Assembly: GCA_963555705.1 (NCBI GenBank)
Contig: OY743172.1
Coordinates: forward strand, 28,581,446 to 28,645,445
DNA: 64,000 nucleotides
Reading direction: 5' to 3'
From: Ligustrum vulgare
Taxonomy: Eukaryota; Streptophyta; Magnoliopsida; Lamiales; Oleaceae
The position numbers and the translations under genes were made by a program. Below, in pieces: positions 35,382 to 46,205 of this stretch (position 1 is the stretch's first letter; each line of letters opens with the position of its first letter). The notes below the pieces were generated by a model. That model did not search any database. It was not told the origin of the DNA and saw only the letters and a list, made by a program, of their open reading frames with translations.

Positions 35382-36710
35382 TTCTAGTGTTAATAGCTTG
35401 TATTTGTTCCTTAGGATTTTTCTCTGTGTTGCTTGGTAGAATTCCTTGATTTCTGGTTGTTAATACCACAACCATCTGTCCCATTTGATTTTCCAAATTT
35501 TTATAGCTTCCTATTGGTTTTTGAAAAACTTGTTCAGTCTTTGCCATGTACTGTGCAACCATATCTTCCAATGATGGCTTCTTTGGTTGCTGTTGTTGTT
35601 ATTGTGGTTGTTGATATTGAAACCCTAGTAGTTTTGTTTGAAAATTTCCTTCATGGCCTTGACCTTGATTGTTAGACCAAGAGAAATTTGGATGATTCCT
35701 CCACCCTGGATTATAGGTATTGGAATAGGGGTTATTTTGATACTTCTGAAAATTTTGGGTATAGCTGACCTCCTCATATTGCATTCCATGTGTTGAAGAT
35801 AAAGGACAGCTAGCTGTAACATGATCTGCCTCGTATCCTTCACAAACTGGTGTTGATTGTTGCACCATGTGCACAGTTGGAGTTAAATTGTCCAGCTTTT
35901 TTGAAATTACTTCCATTTTGGCTGTCAATTGTGTAACTGCATCGACATTGTGGATACCAGATGCTTTTCTTGGAATTTTCGTTTCGGTAGGCCACATCGC
36001 CTGGTTCTCCGCAATTCTCTCATATAGTTCATGTGCTGGGTCAATATCTAATCTCATTACTGATCCTCTTGCCGAAGCATCAAGCATATTGCGGTATTCA
36101 GGGTGCAATCCTAAATAAAAAAATGTAGACCTAAGCATTTTTGGAAATGTCCAAATTTGGACACTGTCGAAAGTAGTCCTGAAATCCCGTCCATGCTTCA
36201 GGATAACTCTCAAGATCTCGTTTTTTGAAAGTGTGAACTTTGTTTCTGATTTGGAGAACTCGAGATGGAGGGAAAAATTTCATGGTGAATTTTTGCATCA
36301 TGTCATTCTAAGATACAATGGTTCCGGGAGCTAATGAGCGTAACCATTCCCTTACATTATCTTTTGACGTGTGGGGAAAAAAACGCATTCAAAAAGCGTC
36401 TGCTGACATCCCTTCATGACTGATTACATCGCATAGCATTAAAAAGGCTTGAATGTGCTCATGCGGATTTTCAGATGCCTTACCAAAGAAATTGATGACT
36501 TTGAAATAAGTATATGACATCAGGTCTAAGGTGGTAATTTTCCTGCCCGAATGGTGGATAAACAATTATTTGTTGTACAGGGGCGGGTGCGAGATTCATA
36601 TAATCCCCAACCAGAGCTTGAGGGTTATTGAGAACTGCTCCTGGTTGATTTTGCACTACTTGCTCAAGAGGAGCAAGTGGTAATTGGTTTTGATTTTGAT
36701 TGTTATCCAT
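35356..36710 (-). pseudogene. Athila/Tat gag remnants
   Basis: The N-terminus MDNNQNQNQLPLAP begins at 36710. The central gag (LRSTFFYLGLHPEYRNMLDASARG) and a cysteine-poor knuckle-like region (CEGYEADHVTASCPL), followed by an Asn/Gln-rich tail, lie at 35599-36213. A further piece (IGSYKNLENQMGQM) lies at 35356-35571. Frames change between the three parts, and about 270 bp between the first two are not open. Confidence 0.7.
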
Positions 36711-39008
36711 ATTCCTATTTTCTTTTTGTTCTCTTCTACGTTGTCAAAATGTTCTTTCTATTTCAGGATCTATTGGTAATAGTTCAGACTCGTTAAAATC
36801 TAGCATATACTACTCAATGACCAATGTGAATAGAAAACAAGGGATATGAATAATAATAAAAAAATACTAAAAAATAAGAATTAAAAATTAATTGAATTAA
36901 AGGTAAACTAATAATTATACTAAATCTGTTATTCTCGGAAATGGAGCCAAAAACTTGTTCGTGTGAATCCCTCAAGCACACAGGATCGTTGACAAGTAAT
37001 AATTGTGATGAGTTGAGAGTATCGTTCCCACGAGGAATAAGTTTTAGTTTTAATTATCAGTTTATCATTGATTCAATTAAATGAAACAATAAATAAAAAA
37101 TGGTTTGTTTGTCTATTCTAACTAAAAATTGCAATGAATAAATAATAAATAAAATAAAAATGTTGGGGAGTAAATATGAATGAGAGCATGTATTGGAATC
37201 TGAATCCACTTGTTACCATCTATCTCAATTCAAAATCGTGCAGTTTAAATCATTCATGCTTTTCTTGACAATCGATAATTCACTTGCAATTAATTTTCTT
37301 TTCCAAGACAAATTAAATATATCCTAAACATTAAACGAATCTATTCCTAGTCCGAATACGAATGTTTAGAAGGCATTAAATCAAACAATTATCATTTAGA
37401 TTGCACATGTCATATTGTTATTCCTAACATCTAGTGTTCATGTGTTAATCATGCAATGTTCCAACTTATTGTGACTTTTCCAAGACTATAACAAGTAACA
37501 ATATATTTAATTGGTGGTCAATCAATCAAATAATAACAATACAACATGCAAGATCAATCAAGACGCAAGAAATTCTTAAACTACTCGTTCTTGAATTGAA
37601 ATAAATAAATAACAAGTTTCATCTTCATCCAATATATAAAGAGATTTATCCTAGCATATTAATGTATGAGATACATGAAAAATAAAAGAAAGTATCACCC
37701 GGATTATTAATGCCTCAAATTCGAATACAAGCAAATGAATTATTTTCTTCTTCAATGTATATTCGGTTTTCTCCAAGTTGGTAGCTTCTTGTTGAATGAT
37801 CGAATCTAGACCTTCGGTCTCTTCCCAGCCGAGCACTTCTCCAATGAAATCCAATGTTCCACCTCCTAATTCATCGACCGACCAGCACTCAATTCCTCCA
37901 ATTCAAGCCGTGAATTCCCTTCCAATATATCCCAGTCGGCTCCCCATTTTTAATCCACCAAAAACCAACAGCCATGCACTTGTGTTTTTCCCTTAAATCC
38001 ACCGACCAGCACCTCCTATTGTATATAATCTGCCTCTAAAACTGCCTATCCGGTTTCTTTAATCACTCCCAGGCGGTTGTGTATGTATCCTACAATCTGC
38101 CCTTTAATTCTAACCAATCAGCACTCCAATATCTCTCCACTTGGCTCCTCTATCCAACAATGTATATTTCAATATAATGCTCACCTCCTTTAATCCCCCC
38201 CTAGTCCGTGCCTTTTTCTCAATGTATATATATATATACGTCTTTCCTCCACTCAGCCCTCTCTATAATCTGCCTTTATATTCTTCCAAACCTAATTCAG
38301 TGGCCTCTTTGATTTGTTAAAGTGGAAATTACACACAACCCTACCTTTAAAGATTCAAATTCATAAATGAGATCAAACTTATATTAATTCAAAAATCAGG
38401 TTTTATTTCAAATTTTAATTAATTAAAAATTTTACATAATATTATTCTATTAATTATCTAATCATATCCCAATTTTTTAAATCACAGTACACAACTTCAA
38501 ACCCTAATTATTTAACTTCACCCACCGCAACCACACTTTCCATTCTTCTCCCACCGCAGCCACAATTACCATCACTATCATTTACGCAACAATTTGCTGC
38601 TTTCAATCACCACGAACCTCAAAAATCACCACCACAGGCGGCGGCGCTCAACCGGTGCTGCGGTTCCCCACCTTGGCGAACCGCACACAGCGCCTGCGCG
38701 AGGTGTCTTTGTTGCTGAAGGGTACTTGCGCAGGGTTGCAGCAGCAGCAGCGATTCACCTTTAGGGGTCACGCGATGCGGCTGCGATGCTTGTAGATGTT
38801 GGCGATTTATCCATTGAGTGGTGGTGGTGGTGGTGAGACTCTGACGACGATAGGTAGCGATGCAATTTTGAGGTTGAAGCGACGGTGTGATGGTGTCGGC
38901 GATGGCGATGGCAATGGTGATGGAGGAAACAAATGGCAGTGACGGTGATAAAAATGGTTGTTCACGATGCTACACATAGGGCTTGTCGCTATCGCCTCCA
39001 GGTTTTTG

Positions 39009-39187
39009 ATTTTTTTGGTCTTTTGTGATTTCTGTTGGTGGTGGTCGTGACGAAGGGCTGTAGGTGATGGTGGTCGTGGCTGTCGCGATTTTTTTGGTCT
39101 TTTGTGATTTTTGTTGGTGGTGGTCGTGACGAAGGGCTGTAGGTGATGGTGGTCGTGGCTGTTGCGATTTTTTTGGTCTTTTGGTGC
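39009..39187. repeat. 79-bp tandem repeat, about 2.2 units
   Basis: Units begin at 39009, 39088 and 39167 with ATTTTTTTGGTCTTTTG and contain GGTGGTGGTCGTGACGAAGG. Only a few substitutions separate the units. They lie inside the MULE-like element; the Pro/Thr/His-rich minus-strand ORF across them is a by-product. Confidence 0.9.
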
Positions 39188-39477
39188 TAGTCGTGGAAGA
39201 GGTCTACAGGTGGTGTTTGTGTGGTTTTGTTGAAGCTGGTGCAATTGGTTGTAGGGGCTGGTGGCGGCGGAGGTGGTGATGGTAGTGAAATGGCAGAGTT
39301 TTTTTGGTTGTAGACTATGGTGGGTGGTGGTTGGCGTTGGTGGTGGCGGTGATGGGCGACGATGGAGAATGGTGGTGGTGGTGGTGGTGGTTGTGGTTTG
39401 GGATGGAGTGGGGTAATGGGGTGTGTTAGGGATTAAAGCAATGAACAAAAAATTAGTTGATTTAGATTAAATTAACA

Positions 39478-40000
39478 TTTTGTGACCTGATAAGTTGTGA
39501 GTTTGTGACATTGAATTCAATCTTGATTTAAAAAATTGTTAATGTGACCTAAAAATAAATTCTATTGTGACCTAATATTTTTATCGTTTGTGATATTGAA
39601 ATAATCTATGACCTAAAAAGTAGTATGTGTGACCTTAAAAATGATGATTGTAATTAAATTAATCTGTGACCTACAAAATGGTATTTGTGACTTAAACGAT
39701 TTTGTATTTTGTGACTTGAGATAAAACAACGTTGTGACCTTAAAATAAGTGACCTAATTATTTATAATTTGTGACCAAGAAATTATATAAATGTCACCTG
39801 ATAATTTGATAATTGTTACTTAAAAAAATTTTGACTTAATAATCTAATACATTGTGACCTAAAAAAAGTCGAGATTGACTAATTTGACATTTGTGTGACC
39901 TAATAGTTTAGTAATTTGTGACGTTGACATCAATTGTAAAACTGTAAATTAAAAATTTTGAGTTTGTGACATCAAATTATGTAATGTTGTGACCTCAATA
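39478..40000. repeat. Irregular array of TGTGACC(TAA) motifs
   Basis: The heptamer TGTGACC or close variants (GTGACTT, GTGACAT, TGTCACC) recur roughly every 20-40 bp, close to 20 times, in AT-rich spacer. It is not a clean tandem array. It could be a transposase-binding array of the MULE-like element or a captured satellite-like sequence. Confidence 0.6.
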
Positions 40001-40588
40001 TGTATAATAAATAAAATATGTATAATTATTTAACATGAATAATTAATATTAAATAGAACCTGATTTTTGAATATCTATATGTTTTGTCTTATTTTTGAAA
40101 TTTATATTTATAAACCCCTTAATTATATATTTTTCCCTTTGTTAAAGTCGAGTCAAATTTCAATTGATGGCCCAATAATAATTAGGTAGTAGGTTTTACT
40201 TTAAACCTCAATTTTTCCAAATAATTCAAGTTGATCATCAGCCTTTAATTGTACGGCCCATGTCTTCATTTATGTCGATTCGAGTTCTTCAATTTTTGGA
40301 AGTTCCACTTTAGTTCCCCTTTGTCATTTTTTGTACGATTTCGATCCTTTTTCTTTGTTTTTCCTCCAAATACATCCAAAACTGAGTTTTTCCTAAAATA
40401 AATAAAATCAACACATAATTAATAATATCACATCCTAAAACACTTACAATTTTCTAAATTTAAAGCCAAGATAAGTACGAAAAAAGTACTTATCGCTTGT
40501 CTTTGAGAAAGTTAAATCTCGAAGGTGAAAGTGCCTTTGTAAGACAGTCTACCATTTGATCATGTGAGGGGACATATTTTACTTCTAA

Positions 40589-42521
40589 TTATTTACTCAA
40601 AATCTTATTTCGAATAAAATGAACATCAACTTCATTGTGTTTGGTCCTTGCTTGATAAACAGGGTTTGCAGCAAGTGCACTTGCACTCATGTTGTCACAC
40701 CGGGTAGTTGGAACAGTAGGAAGAGGGAAATTTAATTCTTGTAGTAAGGATTGAATCCAAGAAAGCTCGCAAGACACGTGCGCCAGAGACCTGTACTCTG
40801 ATTCTGTACTTGACCTTGCAACATGTTGCTTTTTCGAAGACCACAAGACTAATGAATCCCCAAAGAAGACACAGTGTCCTGCAATTGATCTTCTATCATC
40901 TGAACAGCAGGCCCAGTCTGCATCTGGAAAACCAATAAGAGCAAGTCTTTCACAAGGTTTGATATGAAGTCCATAGTCTATTGTGCCCTTGAGATATCTT
41001 AGAACTCTTTTGACTGCTTTCCAGTGAGATATTCTAGGTTCTTGAAGGAACTGACTAAGTTTATTCACAATAAATGATATGTCAGGTCTAGTGTTAGTGA
41101 TGTATTGTAGCCCTCCAATAACACTTCTGTAAATAGTGGGGTTGTTCATTAATTCACCTTCAGATTTTGAAAGGACTTTTCCAATAGCAGCTGGCATAGG
41201 ACATGGTTTAAGCTTGGTCATCCTAGTCTTTTCAAGTAACTCTTCAATATACCTGCTTTGGGTTAAGTACATTCCAATTATATCTCTTTTGACTTCAATG
41301 CCCAATAAATGATGTAATGGACCCAAGTCTTTTAAAGAAAATAGATCATTTAATCTGCGAATGAATTTCTCCAAGGATTGAAGTTTGTTACCTGTAATGA
41401 TTATATCATCAACATAGATTAAGACCATCAACACTTCTATCTCATCTCTAAAGTTTTCTCATCTCTAAAGTAAAACAACGAGGTATCACATTTTGAATTG
41501 ATGAAGCACCAGCTCAGTAATGTAGATCTTAGCTTATCATACCATGCCCTTGGTGCTTGCTTCAAACCATACAAAGCCCTTCTTAACTTACATACACGCT
41601 TAGGTTTTTCTCTGCCAACAAAGCCTTCTGGTTGTTCCATGTACACATCTTCACTTAGAGTTCCATTAAGAAAAGCATTGTTAATATCGAGTTGTCTCAC
41701 ATTCCCTCCCCTTGAGACTGCAATGGTTAGAATAATTCTTATTGTTGATGTTTTGATCACAGGTTTGAAAGTTTCAGCATATAATCTATACCTGGTGTTT
41801 GATGAAAACCCTTGGCAACAGTCCTTGCTTTACACCTTTGAAAGGATCCATCTGCGTTGTACTTAATTTTATACACCCATTTGTTTCCAAAAATGTTATG
41901 TTTGGATGAATAAGGAACTAAGTTCCAAGTGTCATTCTTCACAAGTGCCTCGTATTCTTTTTCCATTGCTTTTCTCCACTGCTCATTTTGCAAGGCTTCT
42001 TGGGTGTTAGTTAGCTCTTTTAAATCTTTCCTGGTGTGAGCAATATATAGTTCATAATCTGTTGAGTACCTTTTAGGCTTATGGACTCCAATTTTGCTTA
42101 TAGTAGTCATTTGATGCCTTTCAGTTGTTTGATCATTTTGCGGTGCATCATCTGTTGATTGTAAGGGAAATTCAAGAGGAGAATTTTGATTTTGATCAAC
42201 TACACCTTTTGTAGGTGAATTGTATGTATCATCCACCACATTTTCACCTGTCTCAAATTGTTGAAATTGATCTTGTATCTCACTTTCACTCTCATTAACT
42301 TGATTTGTATTTAGACCAACAGTTGGTTTTGATGGCACTTCAAAGGGAACCGAGGAACTACCTCTATCATGTTCAACAATTGTAGATGAATTTTGACATA
42401 TAGGAGAGAGATGCGTGAAATCATTTGTGAAAACGACAATATCAGACTCAGGTTTCTTTGTATTCAAGAATCCATGCTGAAAAGGAAACTCTTTTTCATT
42501 AAACACAATATGTCTAGACAC
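40589..42521 (-). pseudogene. Copia 2 reverse transcriptase and RNase H
   Basis: Three overlapping open stretches in order on the minus strand. The first (41757-42521) ends with the start of RT (WRKAMEKEYEALVKNDTWNL, GNKWVYKIKYNADGS, VAKGFHQTPGIDY). The second (41437-41760) has RQLDINNAFLNGTLSEDVYM and RALYGLKQAPRAWYD. The third (40589-41434) has catalytic LIYVDDIIITGN, RPDISFIVNKLSQF, and RNase H motifs FPDADWACCSDDRRS, VARSSTESEYRSL and RCDNMSASALA. Breaks are a frameshift near 41760 and a short duplication near 41440-41470. The rest is unusually well preserved. Confidence 0.85.
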
Positions 42522-42530
42522 ATAGATTCT

Positions 42531-43360
42531 TCATGTTGAACTTTGGCACTTGAAGCCTTTTGAGTTTTCACAATAACCAAGGAACACACACTTAGTGGAA
42601 TGGAATTGATACTTATGGTTTTGATATGGTCTAAGACAAGGAAAGCAAGAACAACCAAATGTTTTTAGAGTTTTGTAATTTGGTGTTTTTCCTAAAAGTT
42701 TTTCCATATGGGATGCCCAATTAAATACGGGAGTTGAGAGTAAATTAATAAGAAAGGTTGTTGTCTGAAATGCTTCAAACCAGTATTTCAAAGGCATAGA
42801 TGCTTGTGCAAGTAATGTCAAGCCAGTTTCTACAATATGTCTATGTTTTCTTTCAGCTCTTCCATTTTGGGCTGAGGTATTAGGATATGAGTATCTGACT
42901 TCAATTCCACTTTGTTTAACAAGATGGATTAAACTTATATACTCACCACCCATGTCAGATTGAAGGCATTTGATTTTTCTATCAAATTTATTCTCAACAA
43001 GGTTTTTGAATTGGTTGAAGGTTGATAGGGTTTCCGATTTTTATCTCAAAGGATAGATCCAAGTATATCTGCTATGATCATCAATGAAATGAATGTAGTA
43101 TTTATAACCTGAAACAGATGCAATAGGAGACGGTCCCCAAATGTCTGTATGAATTAGATCAAGAATATTATCAGCACGTGATCCTGATTTAGAAAAAGGA
43201 AGTAAATGAGATTTACCAAACTGACAAGCATCGCAAAACATTGATTCTTTATTGATATCAACTTGCTCATTACACCTTTTGAGTATCACAGACAATACTT
43301 GATTTGAGGGGTGGCCTAGTCTTTTATGCCAAAGTTTACTTAGGGAATTTAAACTATTTA
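42531..43360 (-). pseudogene. Copia 2 GAG-pre-integrase and integrase core
   Basis: KLWHKRLGHPSN and the CDACQFGKSHLLPF zinc-binding region (H-H-C-C) lie at about 43220-43350. The catalytic core follows, with HTDIWGPSPI (first Asp), SDMGGEYISL (second Asp) and NGRAERKHRHIVE (Glu). A break near 43040-42953 separates the two open stretches. The upstream end is cut by the solo LTR at 43361. Confidence 0.8.
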
Positions 43361-44187
43361 TGATGTGATCCGGACCCTCGACAATCGGAGTCATAACAGG
43401 CTTGACGGGAAAATTTAAATATTCAAGCCAAAACAAGAATTCAGCAGGTTCGACGAGCTTTGAAGATCAAACCGTGTCGAAAAGAACCGAAAATCACGGC
43501 CGTGGATGGATTGGTCACGACCGTAACTTTTGAAGATCACGGCCGTAAAGGAAGGATCACGTCCGTAACCTACTCTCTGTCTAATTCATAAACTGGAAAA
43601 AAGGGACTTACGGTCGTAACAAAAATATTCACGGCCGTAACATATTTCAATTACACAATTTACGGTCGTAAATGAAGACACTCACGGCCGTAAGACAGCC
43701 CCTGAACGTGCGCCGCTGATAGAGTTTAAGGATTTTTCATTATTTTATTTCCTTATCAGTTTTAGCTATTTTAGGTTAGTTAGAATTCTATTTTGAGTAA
43801 ATTAGCGATTAGGGTTTTATTTTGCTTATTTATACGCCTTTTTGATTCATTGTAAATAGAGACTTTGATGATTAAAATAAAACAGAGATTGAATGTTTTT
43901 CAATTGTTTAATGTGTGGATTCACATTACAAACCCAAACTTATCAAGATTGATTATCTTGTGGCGTTCATCCCGAATTTATCAAATATTCGCGAGAATAT
44001 TTGTGGCGTTCAAATCAGAGACTTATCAAGGAGATTGGGCAAATCCTTGTGGTGTTTCGAAAGTCGTGGTTCTTTATTCCGCATCGTCGAGCCATCGCGT
44101 CGTGAATATCGGGTCATGATTCATCCGTCCAACCACAACCTGAGTTCGAAACTTTCCGGCGTTTCTTCCGCGCTTCGAACCTCATCA
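43361..44187 (+). mobile_element. Solo LTR (827 bp) with clustered ACGGCCGT dyads
   Basis: TGATGTGATCC ... CCTCATCA with the perfect duplication ATTTA at 43356-43360 and 44188-44192, inserted in copia 2. A TATA-like TATTTATACGC near 43838 and AATAAA-like AAAATAAAACA near 43875 suggest plus orientation. Between 43490 and 43705 the dyad ACGGCCGT or one-base variants occurs about eight times. A second copy of the family is at 63197-63985. Confidence 0.85.
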
Positions 44188-44192
44188 ATTTA

Positions 44193-45906
44193 CATTGCAA
44201 ACAAAAGATTGTTGAGATAAAGAAGGCAACAAACTAGGTACTTTTGACATAAATAGTTTATGAGCAGGAGCAAAAATAGAGTTATACTGACTATTGGTGA
44301 CTTTCGGTGGAGATTTCAACTGATAGAGGCCATCCTTAAGTTTCTCTTACAGTACTACCATCCCCGTTTGCTTGTCTTTGACAAAATAATCATGAGAGTG
44401 AAATTCAATATATATATCATTATAGGCTGTTAATTGAGACACACTAAAAAGGTTTTTGGCAATATCAGGAACAAAGAGAATATTTTTTAAGGGAAGAAAT
44501 CTTCCATCAAGGGTAGGCATAATATTATAACCTGTTTGGGATATTTTTAATTTATCCCCTTTTCCTGTAGTTAAACTTTGCTTACCATGATACGTAGTTC
44601 CCTAAGTAAGATTGTTGGCATCTCCAGTAACATGACTGCTTGCACCACTATCAACATACCAAGTTGGATCACCAATCGTTTCAGGTGATGCAATGAACAC
44701 TGATTGTGGATGACCATATGTGCTACTATTGAGCCTCATGTTTTCAGCTGTTGTTCCCATGTAGGACTAATTATTTATGTATTGACAAACAGCTGCTGTG
44801 TGACCAGAGTTTCTACATATCTGACATATTATTCTGTAGTTGTTTCTCTGGAAATCATTTCTTCCTCCTCTTCCTCGATATCTACCACCTCTATAGCCTC
44901 CATAAACTCCTCTATACTGTCCTTGTCCAAGACCAAAAGAGTTTCTTCCAACTCTATACCCTCCAAAATTTCCTCTTGTTTGGCTTTGAATAGCACCAGT
45001 TGAATTTTCAATGTTCTTAGGCTAACTACCTCCTCCTCTGTTAGAGACATAGCTCACTGAGGGTTTCCCAAAGCTCAATGTCATCATGCTAGAATTAAGT
45101 TGTTCCAGTCTTCTTTCATAGCTAAGCAGCCTTGATTGCAATTCAATCCAAGAAATGTTGTCAATCTCAGTAATCTGACAGACAACATGGTTATATTCAA
45201 GTAAGACTAGCTTGGCCAAAGTTTGAGAGACAAGTTCCTCATTTGTAACTAGGTAACTTGCCAAGGCCAAATTATCAGCCAATTTCTTCACATAGTTGAG
45301 GTAATCTTCCATTTTTGCACCTCCCTTTTGAACCTTTTGAAATTCCTTTCTATAGTACATCACATTAGATTTTGAGTGCACACCAAATAATCTTTCAATA
45401 GCAAGCTAAAGTTCCTGGGAATTTTTGCTCCCAATCACCTGAGAAGCAATATCCAATTCCATTGAATTGTAGAGCCACCCAAGAAGCATTTGATCTTGAG
45501 CAAACCAATCTTCATATTCAGGATTTGATTTCACCACAGTAACACCATTTAATTGTTCAGATAGACACTCAAGTGGGCACGACTTTGTTCCTGATATAAA
45601 CCCCTCAAGTCTGTGACCCCTTATAACAAGTAATACCAGATTTTTCCATAACAAATAATTGTCACTATTTAACTTCAAGGAACAGAATTGGCCAAAAGTA
45701 TTTCCTATAGAAGGTGTAAATTTAACAGAGGTTAATCCCTGAGGTGTAATAGAAGTCACCTGTGTCGACGAAATTTCGGAACTGGAAGTCAAATATCCGA
45801 TTGGAGGCACATTGCTGGGTGGAGGCACATCGCTTGGTGGAGTTTGATTTCCGGTGGTTTGATTTCTAGTGATTGGAGACTCATTTCTGGTGTTGGTGTC
45901 GTCCAT
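44193..45906 (-). pseudogene. Copia 2 gag and protease
   Basis: Gag starts at 45906 (MDDTNTRNESPIT). It contains the UBN2-type core (LKLNSDNYLLWKNLVLLVIRG, EDWFAQDQMLLGWLYNSM) to a TAG near 45406, then continues in the 45022-45381 stretch (KMEDYLNYVKKLADNLALA). A degraded zinc-knuckle region (CRNSGHTAAVCQY-type reading) lies near 44780-44830. The protease motif WYVDSGASSHVTGD is at about 44625-44665, followed by a stop. Stops and frame changes make it non-functional. Confidence 0.7.
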
Positions 45907-45967
45907 GAAGAATGAAATGAAGGAGGAGCAAAATAATACAAAGAGGAATGAAACCTTTTCTCAACCA

Positions 45968-46205
45968 AGAAAAGGAAATGAAGGTTTACTGTGTAAAGGA
46001 AGCTTCGAGTATTTTCACTACAGAGAGCAATACATACATTGTCCATGTATATACAAAGATAATTACCATAGAGTCCTACAAGAAACTATATATTTATAAG
46101 TTATATATTTATAAGTACAAGAAACTATATATTTATAAGTAAGTATACAGAGAATACAAATGCATATATAAGTATATCAAATATCATTATTTTTTTTGTT
46201 TAACA
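45968..46205 (-). repeat. 5-prime LTR of copia 2
   Basis: Ends at 46205 beside the CACTC duplication. It matches 24000-24194 but has an extra repeat of ACAAGAAACTATATATTTAT near 46080-46140. A clear tRNA primer site next to its inner edge was not found (TTGGTTGAG on the minus strand is the only candidate). Confidence 0.8.

Larger units (their letters stand above)
38324..40137. mobile_element. MULE-like non-autonomous DNA transposon in the LTR
   Basis: 1814 bp, flanked by the perfect 11-bp direct repeat TTTGTTAAAGT (38313-38323 and 40138-40148). The ends are long imperfect inverted repeats: both start GG(G)AAA and share the block ATTCAAAAATCAGGTT at about 64-77 bp from each end (near 38387 and 40060). 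Start GGAAATTACACACAACCC resembles plant Mutator-like termini I know. No transposase frame is visible. The interior has a GC-rich block (38620-38790), a 79-bp tandem repeat and an array of TGTGACC motifs. The 3-prime LTR supplies the empty site. Confidence 0.7.
24251..40495 (-). mobile_element. Athila/Tat-type Ty3/gypsy retrotransposon lacking integrase
   Basis: Flanked by CTTGT at 24246-24250 and 40496-40500. In plus orientation its LTR begins TGTTCGTGTGAATCC and ends GTACTTATCA. The 5-prime LTR is at 36956-40495 (about 1.7 kb once the MULE-like insertion is removed). The 3-prime LTR lies in two parts, 24251 to about 24546 and 31543-32021, split by another gypsy element. A primer-site-like TTTGGCTCCATTTCC (minus strand) adjoins the 5-prime LTR, and a polypurine tract (complement of 32022-32036) adjoins the 3-prime LTR. 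Gag, a DLGAS-type protease, RT and RNase H are present; no integrase motif was found between RNase H and the 3-prime LTR. Confidence 0.8.
36956..40495 (-). repeat. Athila/Tat 5-prime LTR with MULE-like insertion
   Basis: Starts (plus view) TGTTCGTGTGAATCC, next to the primer-site-like complement at 36930-36955. It ends GTACTTATCG at 40495, where the other LTR has GTACTTATCA. The segment 38324-40148 (insertion plus one duplication copy) is absent from the other LTR. Confidence 0.75.
24000..46205 (-). mobile_element. Ty1/copia retrotransposon (copia 2), outermost layer of the nest
   Basis: The minus-strand LTR begins TGTTAAACA and lies at 45968-46205 (5-prime) and 24000-24194 (3-prime). The whole is flanked by the perfect 5-bp duplication CACTC at 23995-23999 and 46206-46210. 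A G-rich polypurine tract (complement of 24195-24215) adjoins the 3-prime LTR. Internal coding order is gag, protease, integrase, RT, RNase H. It is interrupted by a gypsy element (24251-40495) and by a solo LTR (43361-44187). Removing those, the copia itself is about 5.1 kb. The right LTR is longer because of a small internal duplication near 46080-46140. Confidence 0.85.

Noticed and set aside
38807..39448. 213-residue minus-strand ORF rich in Pro, Thr, His
   Set aside because: It runs through a 79-bp tandem repeat and GGT-rich low-complexity DNA inside the MULE-like element, so the composition explains the open frame. No domain is seen.
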